A model generated the notes under the pieces. It ran no database searches. It saw only the letters and a program-made list of their open reading frames with translations, and was not told where the DNA came from. DNA of 15,577 nucleotides from K189A clade bacterium (GTDB lineage Bacteria; Pseudomonadota; Gammaproteobacteria; Pseudomonadales; Azotimanducaceae): assembly GCA_007571095.1 (NCBI GenBank), contig RKSB01000118.1, positions 1 to 15,577 on the forward strand. Direction: 5' to 3'. Made by a program: the position numbers and the translations under genes. Below are positions 1 through 6,795 of this stretch, piece after piece. Positions within the stretch are counted from its first letter, which is position 1. Every line of letters starts with the position of its first letter.

Positions 1-1
1 G

Positions 2-1144
2 ATGATCTTCTGGGGGCCACCCGGCGTTGGCAAGACGACTCTGGTCAGGCTGCTGACGAAGGCTTCAGAACGTCCTCTTTACTGCCTGAGTGCGATCAGT
101 GCAGGCGTGAAGGAAGTTCGGCAGGTCATCGCTTCATCGGCCGCCAGCCTCATTTCCGGCGTTGTGTTTATCGACGAAATACACAGGTTCTCAAAGAATC
201 AGCAGGATGTGTTGCTGGGTGCTGTCGAAGAGGGCGTGGTCACCTTGCTGGGTGCGACTACTGAGAATCCCTCTTTCGAACTGGTGGCACCCCTGTTGTC
301 CAGAACCCAGGTTTATGTTCTTAAACCCTTGACTGACGATTCGCTGATCGCCATCGCTCAACATGCGATTGCTCACGACGAGGTTTTGAGCCAGTTGAGC
401 ATTCAGTTGAAGGAAACAGACAGCCTGCTCAGGTTGGCTGGCGGCGACGCTCGCCGAATGCTCAACATCATCGAGTTGATTGCCAACAGCACTCGACAGA
501 AGAAGATCGTCATCACCGATCAGCTGGTTCAGGATCGGGCTCAGCAGCGGCTGGCTCGTTACGACAAGGACGGCTCCCAGCACTATGACACCATTTCGGC
601 TTTCATCAAGTCGATGCGTGGAAGCGACCCCAATGCTGCGGTTTATTATCTGGCGCGTATGATCGATGCTGGCGAGGACCCCCTGTTCATTGCCCGGCGG
701 ATGGTGATACTGGCTGCCGAGGACATAGGCAACGCCAACCCGCAGGCCTTGATACTGGCGACCAGTTGTTTTCAGGGAGTGCACTCCGTGGGCATGCCTG
801 AAGGGCGGATTCTGCTTGGGCAATGTGCCGTTTATCTGGCGTGTTCGCCCAAAAGCAACGCTTCCTATCGGGCGATTAGTGAAGCTCTTGAGGTCTGTAA
901 GCAGTACGGCGATCTGCCGATACCCCTGCATTTGCGCAACGCCACAACTGATTTACAACGCAGTCTGGATTACGGAAAGGGCTACAGATACGACCACGAC
1001 TTTGAAGGCCGGTTTGCCGGTTCGGAATTTCTGCCTGACTCTCTGTCTGGAAGGAAGTTCTACGACCCAGGCGACGACAACAAGTGGGAACAGGCCATTC
1101 GCGACTTTTTACGCAAACGCTGGGGCGACAAGTACGGCTATTAG
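2..1144 (+). CDS. rarA: Replication-associated recombination protein A, AAA+ ATPase (5' partial)
   Basis: RarA (MgsA) is a cytoplasmic AAA+ ATPase of the clamp-loader/WHIP family that acts at stalled replication forks. The visible 380 residues hold the P-loop GPPGVGKTT (5-13), the Walker B stretch FIDEIHRF (56-63), a sensor-1 segment GATTENP (84-90) and the Arg-finger segment LLSRTQ (98-103). These are followed by the helical lid and the tetramerisation domain typical of RarA (AAEDIGNANPQAL, and a basic C-terminus ending WGDKYGY). The family normally has about 50-65 residues before the P-loop, so the true start lies left of the window; the ATG at base 2 is an internal methionine. The gene converges on the dehydrogenase gene, 23 bp separating the two stop codons. 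Identity is firm from the motif order. Confidence 0.95.
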   Translation: MIFWGPPGVGKTTLVRLLTKASERPLYCLSAISAGVKEVRQVIASSAASLISGVVFIDEIHRFSKNQQDVLLGAVEEGVVTLLGATTENPSFELVAPLLSRTQVYVLKPLTDDSLIAIAQHAIAHDEVLSQLSIQLKETDSLLRLAGGDARRMLNIIELIANSTRQKKIVITDQLVQDRAQQRLARYDKDGSQHYDTISAFIKSMRGSDPNAAVYYLARMIDAGEDPLFIARRMVILAAEDIGNANPQALILATSCFQGVHSVGMPEGRILLGQCAVYLACSPKSNASYRAISEALEVCKQYGDLPIPLHLRNATTDLQRSLDYGKGYRYDHDFEGRFAGSEFLPDSLSGRKFYDPGDDNKWEQAIRDFLRKRWGDKYGY

Positions 1145-1167
1145 CAGGGAGTCTGCTGATCTGTCGG

Positions 1168-1947
1168 TCAGCTCCACATACTGCTGCCGCCACAGACGGT
1201 GAGTGCCTGGCCAGTGATGTATTGAGAGGCATCGGAGGCCAGAAAAACCGCCGCGCCCTTGAGGTCTTCCGATTCGCCAAGCCGGCCCAGCGGAATATTT
1301 GACGCAGCATAGCCTGCCGACTCGGCATTTTCCCAGAGTGCTTTGGAGAAGTCTGTCTTGATCAGACCGGGGCAGATCGCATTGGCCCGAATGCCTGAAG
1401 GGCCGAGTTCTTCGGCCAGATTTCTGACGAGCCCCAGAACTGCCAGCTTCGAAATAACATAGGTCCCCAGTACCGCAGAGGACCTGAAGGCACCCACGCT
1501 GGAAGTGATCATGATGGATCCGCTTCCTTTGGCAATCATGTCAGAGGACACCATGTGAGCGAGCCAGTGGTTGGACTTGACATTGGTTGACATGATTTTG
1601 TCGTAGGCTTCGTCGGGTAACTTGGACATGGGGCCGTAGTAGGGGTTGGATGCCGCATTGGCGACGAGAATGTCGATGGGGCCAATCTCTTTGCGAGTGG
1701 CATCCACCAGTGCCTGCAGGTCCTGCTTGTGGCTGGCGTTGCAGTCTTTTGCGAAGGCTCTTTTTTCTCCACACCTGCTGTTGATCTGCTCGGCTGCAAC
1801 CTGACACTGCTCGAGCTTGCGGCTTGAGACCATCACTCGACACCCATGTTCGGCCAGACCTTCAGCCATGGCCAGACCTATACCTTTGGAGGCTCCTGTC
1901 AGCAGTGCCACCTTGCCTGTCAAGTCGAACAATTTACTGGATTCCAT
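1168..1947 (-). CDS. Short-chain dehydrogenase/reductase (SDR family)
   Basis: A 259-residue classical SDR, the usual length. It has the Rossmann nucleotide-binding motif TGASKGIG (17-24), the structural NAAS (97-100), catalytic Ser150 in ITSS, Tyr163 and Lys167 in YVISK, and the C-terminal PGLIKTDF segment after the active site. The SSRK segment (41-44) after beta-2 puts Arg/Lys where NADPH-preferring SDRs often have them, so NADP(H) is a reasonable inference. The substrate cannot be read from the sequence. The ATG at 1947 is preceded by a nine-base direct repeat, gaggtatat twice in a row, which gives two possible Shine-Dalgarno GAGG sites, the nearer one about 5 nt from the start. The gene has no operon partner on its strand here and no obvious link to the carotenoid genes. 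Confidence 0.9.
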   Translation of the reverse strand: MESSKLFDLTGKVALLTGASKGIGLAMAEGLAEHGCRVMVSSRKLEQCQVAAEQINSRCGEKRAFAKDCNASHKQDLQALVDATRKEIGPIDILVANAASNPYYGPMSKLPDEAYDKIMSTNVKSNHWLAHMVSSDMIAKGSGSIMITSSVGAFRSSAVLGTYVISKLAVLGLVRNLAEELGPSGIRANAICPGLIKTDFSKALWENAESAGYAASNIPLGRLGESEDLKGAAVFLASDASQYITGQALTVCGGSSMWS

Positions 1948-2163
1948 ATATACCTCATATACCTCTGTGGGTTGGTTTTGAATGTGCGGACTTCAGGGTT
2001 GAACGGAAGCCTGTTCCTTTTACCAGAAAAGCTCCGAGAATGATTTTTGTCAGAAACTGGTCGTCTTAAGAATTTTTAACAAGCGAACCAGCCAACCATA
2101 GAAATCAAGAAAGCAAGGTCCTGTTCGGGTCAAAGTTCGCCTTTCTTTGCTGTGGCAGTTTCT
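1948..2163. other. Intergenic stretch without a recognised gene
   Basis: This 216-bp stretch separates the SDR gene from the first DUF1640-like gene. It must hold the SDR promoter (minus strand), but I could not pick a convincing -35/-10 pair. I see no gene or RNA here. Confidence 0.4.
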
Positions 2164-2433
2164 CTATTGGGCGTTATTGGACACATCCAGCATTCCATTT
2201 CGCTTTAGCCTGTCGTCTCGAAGGATACACACTACTTTCAGGATCGCATTGATGCGATCCCCTTCAAGACCGGCTTCAAGAAGCCCTTTTTTGGCCTTGA
2301 GAAGGGTCTCTTCGGTGCGGTCACCAGCCACATCATCAATTGCAATCATGAGTGCATCGGCCTGATGTTCTTCAAAACCGGCTTCAACAATGCTGTTTCT
2401 GGTCTGGAGGATAGTACTGTATGAAGAAGCCAT
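2164..2433 (-). CDS. Small DUF1640-like protein, copy 1, lacking the membrane anchor
   Basis: An 89-residue protein of unknown function. It contains the same short helical module twice: residues 8-40 (TRNSIVEAGFEEHQADAL) and 44-78 (KAKKGLLEAGLEGDRINAIL), each with the pattern EAGxxxxxxxA. The second module matches the head of the neighbouring copy-2 protein (KQGLLEAGLKESHVDAFL). That head pattern, helix then turn then helix ahead of a coiled coil, is what DUF1640/CCDC90-like bacterial proteins show. Here the coiled coil and C-terminal membrane helix of the family are missing, and the tail (GMLDVSNNAQ) is unlike the paralogue. No strong Shine-Dalgarno sits close to the ATG; a GAGGG lies about 16 nt away. 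It may be a degenerating paralogue or a soluble partner of copy 2. Family assignment is by pattern only. Confidence 0.55.
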   Translation of the reverse strand: MASSYSTILQTRNSIVEAGFEEHQADALMIAIDDVAGDRTEETLLKAKKGLLEAGLEGDRINAILKVVCILRDDRLKRNGMLDVSNNAQ

Positions 2434-2752
2434 GATGTTCGAACCGCCGCCCTCTTTGCACTTAGGAAAAGCTTACAAGAAAACCCATGTTCTGTATATT
2501 CCCGCATCGACTGATGGTGCTGTGCGATCAAGTCACTCTTATATGACGTATATGACGGAAAAGAAGCCGTGCCAGCTTCATTCAAGCTGGGTATCACTGA
2601 GAGTGAGTGTTTTTGGAGGCTTGATGCTACCGCATTCGAGCCGATACCCCTTGACGGGTGCCAGTGCGTGAAAGCGGCTTTTGACGAGGAGTCTGCCAGC
2701 CAAAAAATCCAGCCAGAGGCAAGCTGTTTGCCCTCAAGTCGTTTTTCAGGCT
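2434..2752 (-). repeat. Upstream region of the DUF1640-like gene, tandem copy 1
   Basis: This non-coding stretch is repeated at 3087-3357. The block 2472-2560 matches 3125-3204 with about five substitutions over some 76 aligned bases plus one nine-base tandem insertion (tatatgacg) in this copy. The block 2661-2752 matches 3266-3357 less closely, and about 45 extra bases lie between the blocks here. On the minus strand it is the 5' region of the gene starting at 2433, so it probably holds that gene's promoter and leader. Confidence 0.85.
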
Positions 2753-2813
2753 GTGCCTTGAACCAAGTGCCGAAGAGTGATCCCTGTTGGGAGAGCCGGT
2801 GCCTTGAGGATTT

Positions 2814-3086
2814 TCAAAGCTTCATGATGGGCAGAACGGACAGAATGATAAGGATTATGGCGATTCCCTGGGTGATGGTCCACCTTATTATGTCTGTTCT
2901 TAATACACTGATTTCGTCTTTGAATTCGGCCCTGAGCAGGACCATGTCCTGTTTCTTGACCAGATCTTCATCCCTTTCATTCAATATATCCAGGATCGCA
3001 TTCAGGAACGCATCGACATGGCTTTCTTTCAGGCCAGCTTCGAGAAGGCCTTGTTTGACCCGGACGGCAACATTGTATGCAGTCAT
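2814..3086 (-). CDS. Small DUF1640-like coiled-coil protein with C-terminal membrane helix, copy 2
   Basis: A 90-residue protein with the layout of small bacterial DUF1640-type proteins. There is a helical head (residues 3-35, VKQGLLEAGLKESHVDAF), a charged heptad-like stretch predicted as coiled coil (38-67, LVKKQDMVLLRAEFKDEI), and one hydrophobic segment at about 66-86 (RWTITQGIAIILIILSVLP) with a short basic tail. This suggests a tail-anchored inner-membrane protein that oligomerises through the coil. No biochemical role is known to me for the bacterial forms. It is the better-preserved member of the tandem pair with the gene ending at 2164, and the start codons of the two genes lie in equivalent positions 653 bp apart. 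It is divergent from crtE, sharing about 330 bp of upstream DNA with it. Confidence 0.7.
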   Translation of the reverse strand: MTAYNVAVRVKQGLLEAGLKESHVDAFLNAILDILNERDEDLVKKQDMVLLRAEFKDEISVLRTDIIRWTITQGIAIILIILSVLPIMKL

Positions 3087-3357
3087 GATGCTCGAAACGC
3101 CGCTGTCTTCGCATTTACAAGGATCTTACGAAAAAACCCATGTTCTGTATATTCCCGCATCGACTGATTGTGTTGTGCGATCAAGTCACTCTGATATGAC
3201 GGAAAAGAGCTTGAGCGAGTATTCACAGGCTAGGTCTTTGGCATCCAAGTCACCTTGGTTGGGTATCAGTGCATGAAAGCGGCTTGACGAAGGTAGCTGT
3301 CAGCCAAAAAATCCAGTCAGGGCCAAGCTGTTTGCTCTCAGGGCGTTTATCGGGCTG
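3087..3357 (-). repeat. Upstream region of the DUF1640-like gene, tandem copy 2
   Basis: This is the second copy of the region at 2434-2752. The match starts at the gene's ATG and runs to about 3357, ending just before the crtE -10 box at 3372. The best-kept part is the 35-bp run starting at 3134 (cccatgttctgtatattccc and on). The copy therefore forms the left part of the crtE/DUF1640-like divergent intergenic region. Confidence 0.85.
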
Positions 3358-3371
3358 CTGCCTGATTGCGG

Positions 3372-3377
3372 TATAAT
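3372..3377 (+). promoter_or_regulatory. Candidate crtE promoter -10 box (TATAAT)
   Basis: A perfect TATAAT lies here, about 37 bp before the preferred crtE start. No good -35 hexamer is found 16-19 bp upstream (the sequence there is around tatcgg), so an activator or weak sigma70 use is possible. The box decides the start. A TTG at 3366 that would add 16 codons to CrtE lies upstream of it and would not be on the transcript. Confidence 0.5.
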
Positions 3378-3413
3378 CATCACTCGTCTTGTTGCGGGAA
3401 TCAGGGTTGCCTT

Positions 3414-4334
3414 GTGAGCGAATTGGAAGCCTTTCTCGATCAACCTGACGACAAGACCAGTCTGGTTGACCTGAAGGACTTTCATGACCAGATCGAGCAA
3501 CGTCTTGACTTTATTCTGAGAGAGGAACACGGCCTGCGCATCGAAAGTGCGATGCGTACTTGCGTGTTTTCCGGCGGCAAAAGACTGAGGCCCAAGCTGG
3601 TGATGGTGACTGCCAGGACGCTCGGTGCCGACCCTGCCAGAGCACTGGATCTGGCCTGTGCGGTTGAGATGGTGCACGGTGCTTCGCTGATACTTGACGA
3701 CCTGCCCTGCATGGATAATGCCGCCGAACGTCGAGGGGCACCGGCCTGTCATCTGACTTTCGGTGAGGACATCGCCATACTGGCGGCTGTGACCCTGATT
3801 ACCAGAGCCTTTCAGGTGGTTACCGATGCTCCGCACATTGCCGATTCAACCAAGGTCGAGATTTGCAGCCTGCTGTCAGACGCACTGGGAGTCAAGGGCC
3901 TGGCCGCCGGTCAGGAATCCGATCTCAGGGATATGCAACCCTCTGCCGATATGGATGCCGTGACCGAGATGGAGCACAACAAGACGGGCATTCTGTTTGA
4001 GGTCTGCTTGCAGGCGGCAGGGTTGGTGGCCGAGGCCACCAAGGAAAGAATTCAGGCTCTGAAAAAATTCGGCTATCACCTGGGACTTGCTTTCCAGATC
4101 TTCGACGATCTGCTGGATGCACTGGGCAGCCGTGAAAAGACCGGCAAGGATCACAATCAGGATTCTGGCCGATCCACCTTCGCCACCGTCATGTCTTCAA
4201 GCGATGCCGAGGCTCATGCTTTTGCGCAGTTGCAATCCAGCCTGGCTGTACTTGAGTCTGCCGGCATTCACAGCCGTCCTCTGATGACCCTGGTCAAGGT
4301 TGTGTTTAGTCAGTACAAGCAGCAGATCGCCTGA
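3414..4334 (+). CDS. crtE: Geranylgeranyl diphosphate synthase (polyprenyl synthetase)
   Basis: CrtE condenses farnesyl (or dimethylallyl) diphosphate with isopentenyl diphosphate to geranylgeranyl diphosphate, the first committed carotenoid precursor. Counting from the GTG at 3414 (306 residues) the protein shows GGKRLRP (54-60), the first Asp-rich motif DDLPCMD (95-101), HNKTG (188-192), the second Asp-rich motif FQIFDDLLD (227-235) and GKDHNQDSGRSTF (244-256). Alanine at the fifth position before the first Asp motif (ASLILDD) is a small residue, which fits a C20 product rather than the C15 product of IspA. The surrounding text (LDLACAVEMVHGASLILDD) is close to known CrtE proteins. The GTG has a CAGGG-type site 7 nt upstream and lies behind the TATAAT at 3372. 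The gene is separated from the other crt genes by about 2.7 kb of accessory DNA. Confidence 0.93.
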   Translation: MSELEAFLDQPDDKTSLVDLKDFHDQIEQRLDFILREEHGLRIESAMRTCVFSGGKRLRPKLVMVTARTLGADPARALDLACAVEMVHGASLILDDLPCMDNAAERRGAPACHLTFGEDIAILAAVTLITRAFQVVTDAPHIADSTKVEICSLLSDALGVKGLAAGQESDLRDMQPSADMDAVTEMEHNKTGILFEVCLQAAGLVAEATKERIQALKKFGYHLGLAFQIFDDLLDALGSREKTGKDHNQDSGRSTFATVMSSSDAEAHAFAQLQSSLAVLESAGIHSRPLMTLVKVVFSQYKQQIA

Positions 4335-4478
4335 TATTCGCTCGCCGAAAGCCTTTGCTGACGAACTGGCCCGAAACCAGAACTCGGCCAACAGTGTTTC
4401 GATCTCTGGTAGCTGGCTGTTGCTGCTGTCAGAGCATTCCGTAGGGTTGCTGGAGACGCAGGGCTTGTTCAGAGCCAG

Positions 4479-5042
4479 CTATTTGTTCCGCACTTCCGAC
4501 ACAAATCCTGCTACAAAGTCCCGCAGGAACGAGGCTACCAAAACAGACAGCCAGAGTGCGAACAGGATCATTCGCCAGAGCAACCGCAGCACGAATATGG
4601 CCAGTTGAACTCCAAAGACAACCGCCATTACCGCAGCATTGAAGATCATATAGAAGGCTTGCAATTCAGCCGCTTTCTTGCCGCGAAACTGGATGCCGGC
4701 GAACTTGAAGGACGACCGTTTCGGCTTGAAAAGGTTAAAGGTACCCATGCCGGTTTTGGCCGATGCGGTTACGCCTGTCTTGGACAGATTGAAGTTAAGA
4801 GGCCCCGTCTGCCAGCGACCAATCAGTTGAAAGCGGCTGTTCTGGAAGGCCACGCGAGCACCCTTGGCAATTCGCCTTGAAACCCTCACACCCTCGGATG
4901 TACTGGCGGTAACCTTTGCAGAACCCAGCTTCTTCTCTGCCCGCAACGCCACGCCACCCGTGCGTGATGCCCGGCTGTGCCTGCCACGATGTTCTACACG
5001 AACCTGTCTGCCGTCTTTGTCTTTTTTTCGGAAGTTCAGCAT
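4479..5042 (-). CDS. Unknown membrane protein with a DUF4236-like motif
   Basis: A 187-residue protein with a strongly basic N-terminal half. It contains GPLNFNLSKTGVTAS (about 80-94), which resembles the LNLSKSGVS signature of DUF4236 proteins, followed by a GTFN/KPK segment. The C-terminal part, about residues 129-180, is almost continuously hydrophobic (YMIFNAAVMAVVFGVQLAIF, then MILFALWLSVLVASF) and would form two membrane helices, with a short charged tail. No enzyme motif is visible. The ATG at 5042 has a good AAGGG Shine-Dalgarno 6 nt upstream, which supports a real gene. It lies alone on the minus strand between crtE and the ATPase. I do not recognise a function; the DUF4236 link is by motif only. 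Confidence 0.65.
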   Translation of the reverse strand: MLNFRKKDKDGRQVRVEHRGRHSRASRTGGVALRAEKKLGSAKVTASTSEGVRVSRRIAKGARVAFQNSRFQLIGRWQTGPLNFNLSKTGVTASAKTGMGTFNLFKPKRSSFKFAGIQFRGKKAAELQAFYMIFNAAVMAVVFGVQLAIFVLRLLWRMILFALWLSVLVASFLRDFVAGFVSEVRNK

Positions 5043-5109
5043 GCTTGACCCTTGTCGGTTTTCGATTTGAGCGATCGTAAATTCAACATTCGGCAGTTGA
5101 AGCGGTCTC

Positions 5110-5122
5110 CGGCATAATGCCG
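5110..5122. promoter_or_regulatory. Perfect 13-bp inverted repeat (possible operator)
   Basis: CGGCAT-A-ATGCCG is a perfect dyad about 70 bp upstream of the gene that starts at 5042 on the minus strand. A dyad with a one-base centre is more likely a protein-binding site than an RNA hairpin. No known regulator consensus is recognised. Confidence 0.3.
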
Positions 5123-5254
5123 ACCGATCCTCGCTTTTTCATTCGTTGTCTACTCAGCCGCTGGCGTTGATTTCGGCCACATGATACGACAGTCAGCATT
5201 GAGACACTCGATGAGGACCGGATTGTTATCACAATACTCTGTAGACCAGAAAAT

Positions 5255-5362
5255 CGACAAATCACCGGTTGAAAGTTCGACAAATCACCGGTTATTATTT
5301 CGACAAATCACCGGTTAAAAGTTCGACAAATCACCGGTTGAAAGTTCGACAAATCACCGGTT
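5255..5362. repeat. Five 23-bp tandem repeats upstream of the DUF4143 ATPase
   Basis: Five exact copies of the 16-base core cgacaaatcaccggtt start at 5255, 5278, 5301, 5324 and 5347, so the period is exactly 23 bp. The four 7-base linkers are gaaagtt, attattt, aaaagtt and gaaagtt. The core ends in a region containing the palindrome ACCGGT. The array ends 48 bp before the ATPase start codon. Perfect cores with variable linkers point to selection on the core, as in iterons or multi-site operators, or to recent expansion. The period is too short for a CRISPR array. Confidence 0.95.
5269..5298 (+). promoter_or_regulatory. Candidate sigma70 promoter inside the 23-bp repeat array
   Basis: TTGAAA (5269-5274) and TATTAT (5293-5298) are separated by 18 bp, each one mismatch from consensus. 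The -10 box is supplied by the one linker that differs from the others (attattt). Transcription would start near 5305, leaving repeats 1-2 over the promoter and repeats 3-5 in the leader. Confidence 0.4.
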
Positions 5363-5410
5363 AAGCAGTCTGAATAGCGTGTATCAGCCACCCAGTCGGG
5401 GCTTCTGACC

Positions 5411-6664
5411 ATGAAATATGTTCCTCGTATCCTTGAAGCGAATTTGTCCTTATTGCTCGAAGCTACTGGTGCGGTGGTTATCGAGGGCTCAAAAGCCTGC
5501 GGCAAGACCGAAACAGCCAGGCGTATGGCAGCGAGCGAGGTGTTGCTCGATCTCGACGACAACGCAAAACGGATGATAGACATAGATGCCGGAGCGGTTC
5601 TTGCCGGTGGTACACCGCGCCTGATCGACGAATGGCAACTTGCACCCAGAGTCTGGAATCATGTGCGTCGCGAGGTTGATCGACGCGGTACGCCGGGTCA
5701 GTTCATCCTCACCGGTTCTGCTACCCCTGCCGACAGTCATTCTCGGCACACGGGTGCCGGTCGTTTTTCTCGGCTGCGCATGCGGCCCTGCACTTTGAGT
5801 GAGTCAGGGTGGTCATCGGGCCAGATGTCACTTGCCGAACTGCTGCAGGGTCGGCCCCAGAAAGCCGACCGGCAAGAGATGACGATCAGTGTGCTTGCCG
5901 AGACCCTTTGTATCGGCGGCTGGCCCGGTAACATCGACAAGCCCTTGAGGGCAGCTCTTCGCACCAACCGCGGCTATGTCGAGGAAATCTGCCGTAGCGA
6001 CATATCGCAGGCGAGCGGCAAGGCCCATGACCCGATCAGAGTTCAGCGTCTGTTGCGATCACTGGCCAGAAATCTGGCCACGCCCGCATCAATGAGTAAT
6101 CTGGCCGCCGATGTGAGGGGGGCCAATGGACAAAACCTGAATCCAGACACGGTTGCGGAATATCTTGAGGCACTCACTCGGTTGATGGTTGTAGAGGACC
6201 AGCCAGCCTGGTCTCCGCATTTGCGTTCCCGCACGCAGCTTCGAACGACACCTGTGCGTCACTTCGTCGATCCGTCTCTGGCCACCGCAACTCTGGGTAT
6301 TGCTCCAAATCGCCTGCTCGACGACCTTGAATATTTCGGCTTTCTGTTCGAGTCGCTGGTGATCCGTGACCTGCGAGTCTATGCACAGGCGGCCGATGCC
6401 CGTGTTTATCACTATCGGGAAAAGGACGGGCTTGAAGTGGATGCCATCGTCGAAACGGCCGACGGACGCTGGGCAGCCTTCGAAATCAAACTGGGAGAGA
6501 GCCGGATTGCAGAAGGGCACAAGAACCTGCTTCGGCTGAAGGATCGACTGGCGACAAGCGATCACGGCAAACCCGCTGCCCTTGCGGTGATTGTTCCCGG
6601 CGGTTATGGATACTGTCAGCCCGACGAACCAGGCATTATTCCGATCAACACACTGGGCCCGTGA
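5411..6664 (+). CDS. AAA_14 ATPase with C-terminal DUF4143 domain
   Basis: A 417-residue ATP-binding protein of the AAA_14 + DUF4143 architecture. The P-loop is GSKACGKT (26-33), Walker B is LIDEWQ (71-76), a sensor-like segment is FILTGSATP (98-106), and HTGAGRFSRLRMRP (113-126) carries likely Arg-finger residues. The C-terminal DUF4143 region has FLFESLVIRDLRVYA and ends with GLEVDAIVE followed by FEIKLG, an acidic/ExK arrangement like the PD-(D/E)XK fold; nuclease activity is not established for the family. These proteins are common accessory genes of unclear function, often called ATPases or archaeal-type ATPase relatives. The ATG follows the 23-bp repeat array and a weak GGGG site. A GCCCG-TGAA-CGGGC hairpin (6657-6670) holds the stop codon in its loop. 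There is no partner gene on the same strand other than the cas3 fragment downstream. Confidence 0.88.
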   Translation: MKYVPRILEANLSLLLEATGAVVIEGSKACGKTETARRMAASEVLLDLDDNAKRMIDIDAGAVLAGGTPRLIDEWQLAPRVWNHVRREVDRRGTPGQFILTGSATPADSHSRHTGAGRFSRLRMRPCTLSESGWSSGQMSLAELLQGRPQKADRQEMTISVLAETLCIGGWPGNIDKPLRAALRTNRGYVEEICRSDISQASGKAHDPIRVQRLLRSLARNLATPASMSNLAADVRGANGQNLNPDTVAEYLEALTRLMVVEDQPAWSPHLRSRTQLRTTPVRHFVDPSLATATLGIAPNRLLDDLEYFGFLFESLVIRDLRVYAQAADARVYHYREKDGLEVDAIVETADGRWAAFEIKLGESRIAEGHKNLLRLKDRLATSDHGKPAALAVIVPGGYGYCQPDEPGIIPINTLGP

Positions 6665-6795
6665 ACGGGCAGGGCGAGGAAGTAAAATTCACTTGCTTTT
6701 GATTGATACCAGGAGCCTCAGTCAATGATGCCTGTATGCTCAATCAATTCACCGATCTGGACGCACTCTCGACCAATGATCCATGAACTAAAGAC
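6665..6795. other. Intergenic stretch upstream of the cas3 fragment
   Basis: This 131-bp stretch holds no recognised gene. A 24-codon frame (6725-6799) ends in an ATGA overlap with the cas3 fragment start, but its product is not recognised and is probably chance. The stretch may be the original flank or promoter region of the lost CRISPR-Cas locus. Confidence 0.4.

Noticed and set aside
191..931. A 246-codon minus-strand frame opposite rarA
   Set aside because: Antisense shadow of rarA with no recognisable protein family.
2489..2510. CTGTATAT in the duplicated upstream block as a LexA site
   Set aside because: Only the left half matches; the right half (ACAG at the proper distance) is absent in both copies.
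2569..3276. A 235-codon plus-strand frame across the DUF1640-like pair
   Set aside because: It runs antisense through copy 2 and across both repeated upstream regions, and its peptide is low in recognisable structure. The minus-strand genes are better supported.
4300..4608. A 102-codon plus-strand frame after crtE
   Set aside because: It overlaps the end of crtE in another frame and is antisense to the end of the unknown membrane gene; no recognisable content.
5255..5362. The 23-bp repeats as a CRISPR array
   Set aside because: Linkers are only 7 bases and partly identical to each other; CRISPR spacers are usually 28-40 bases and unique.
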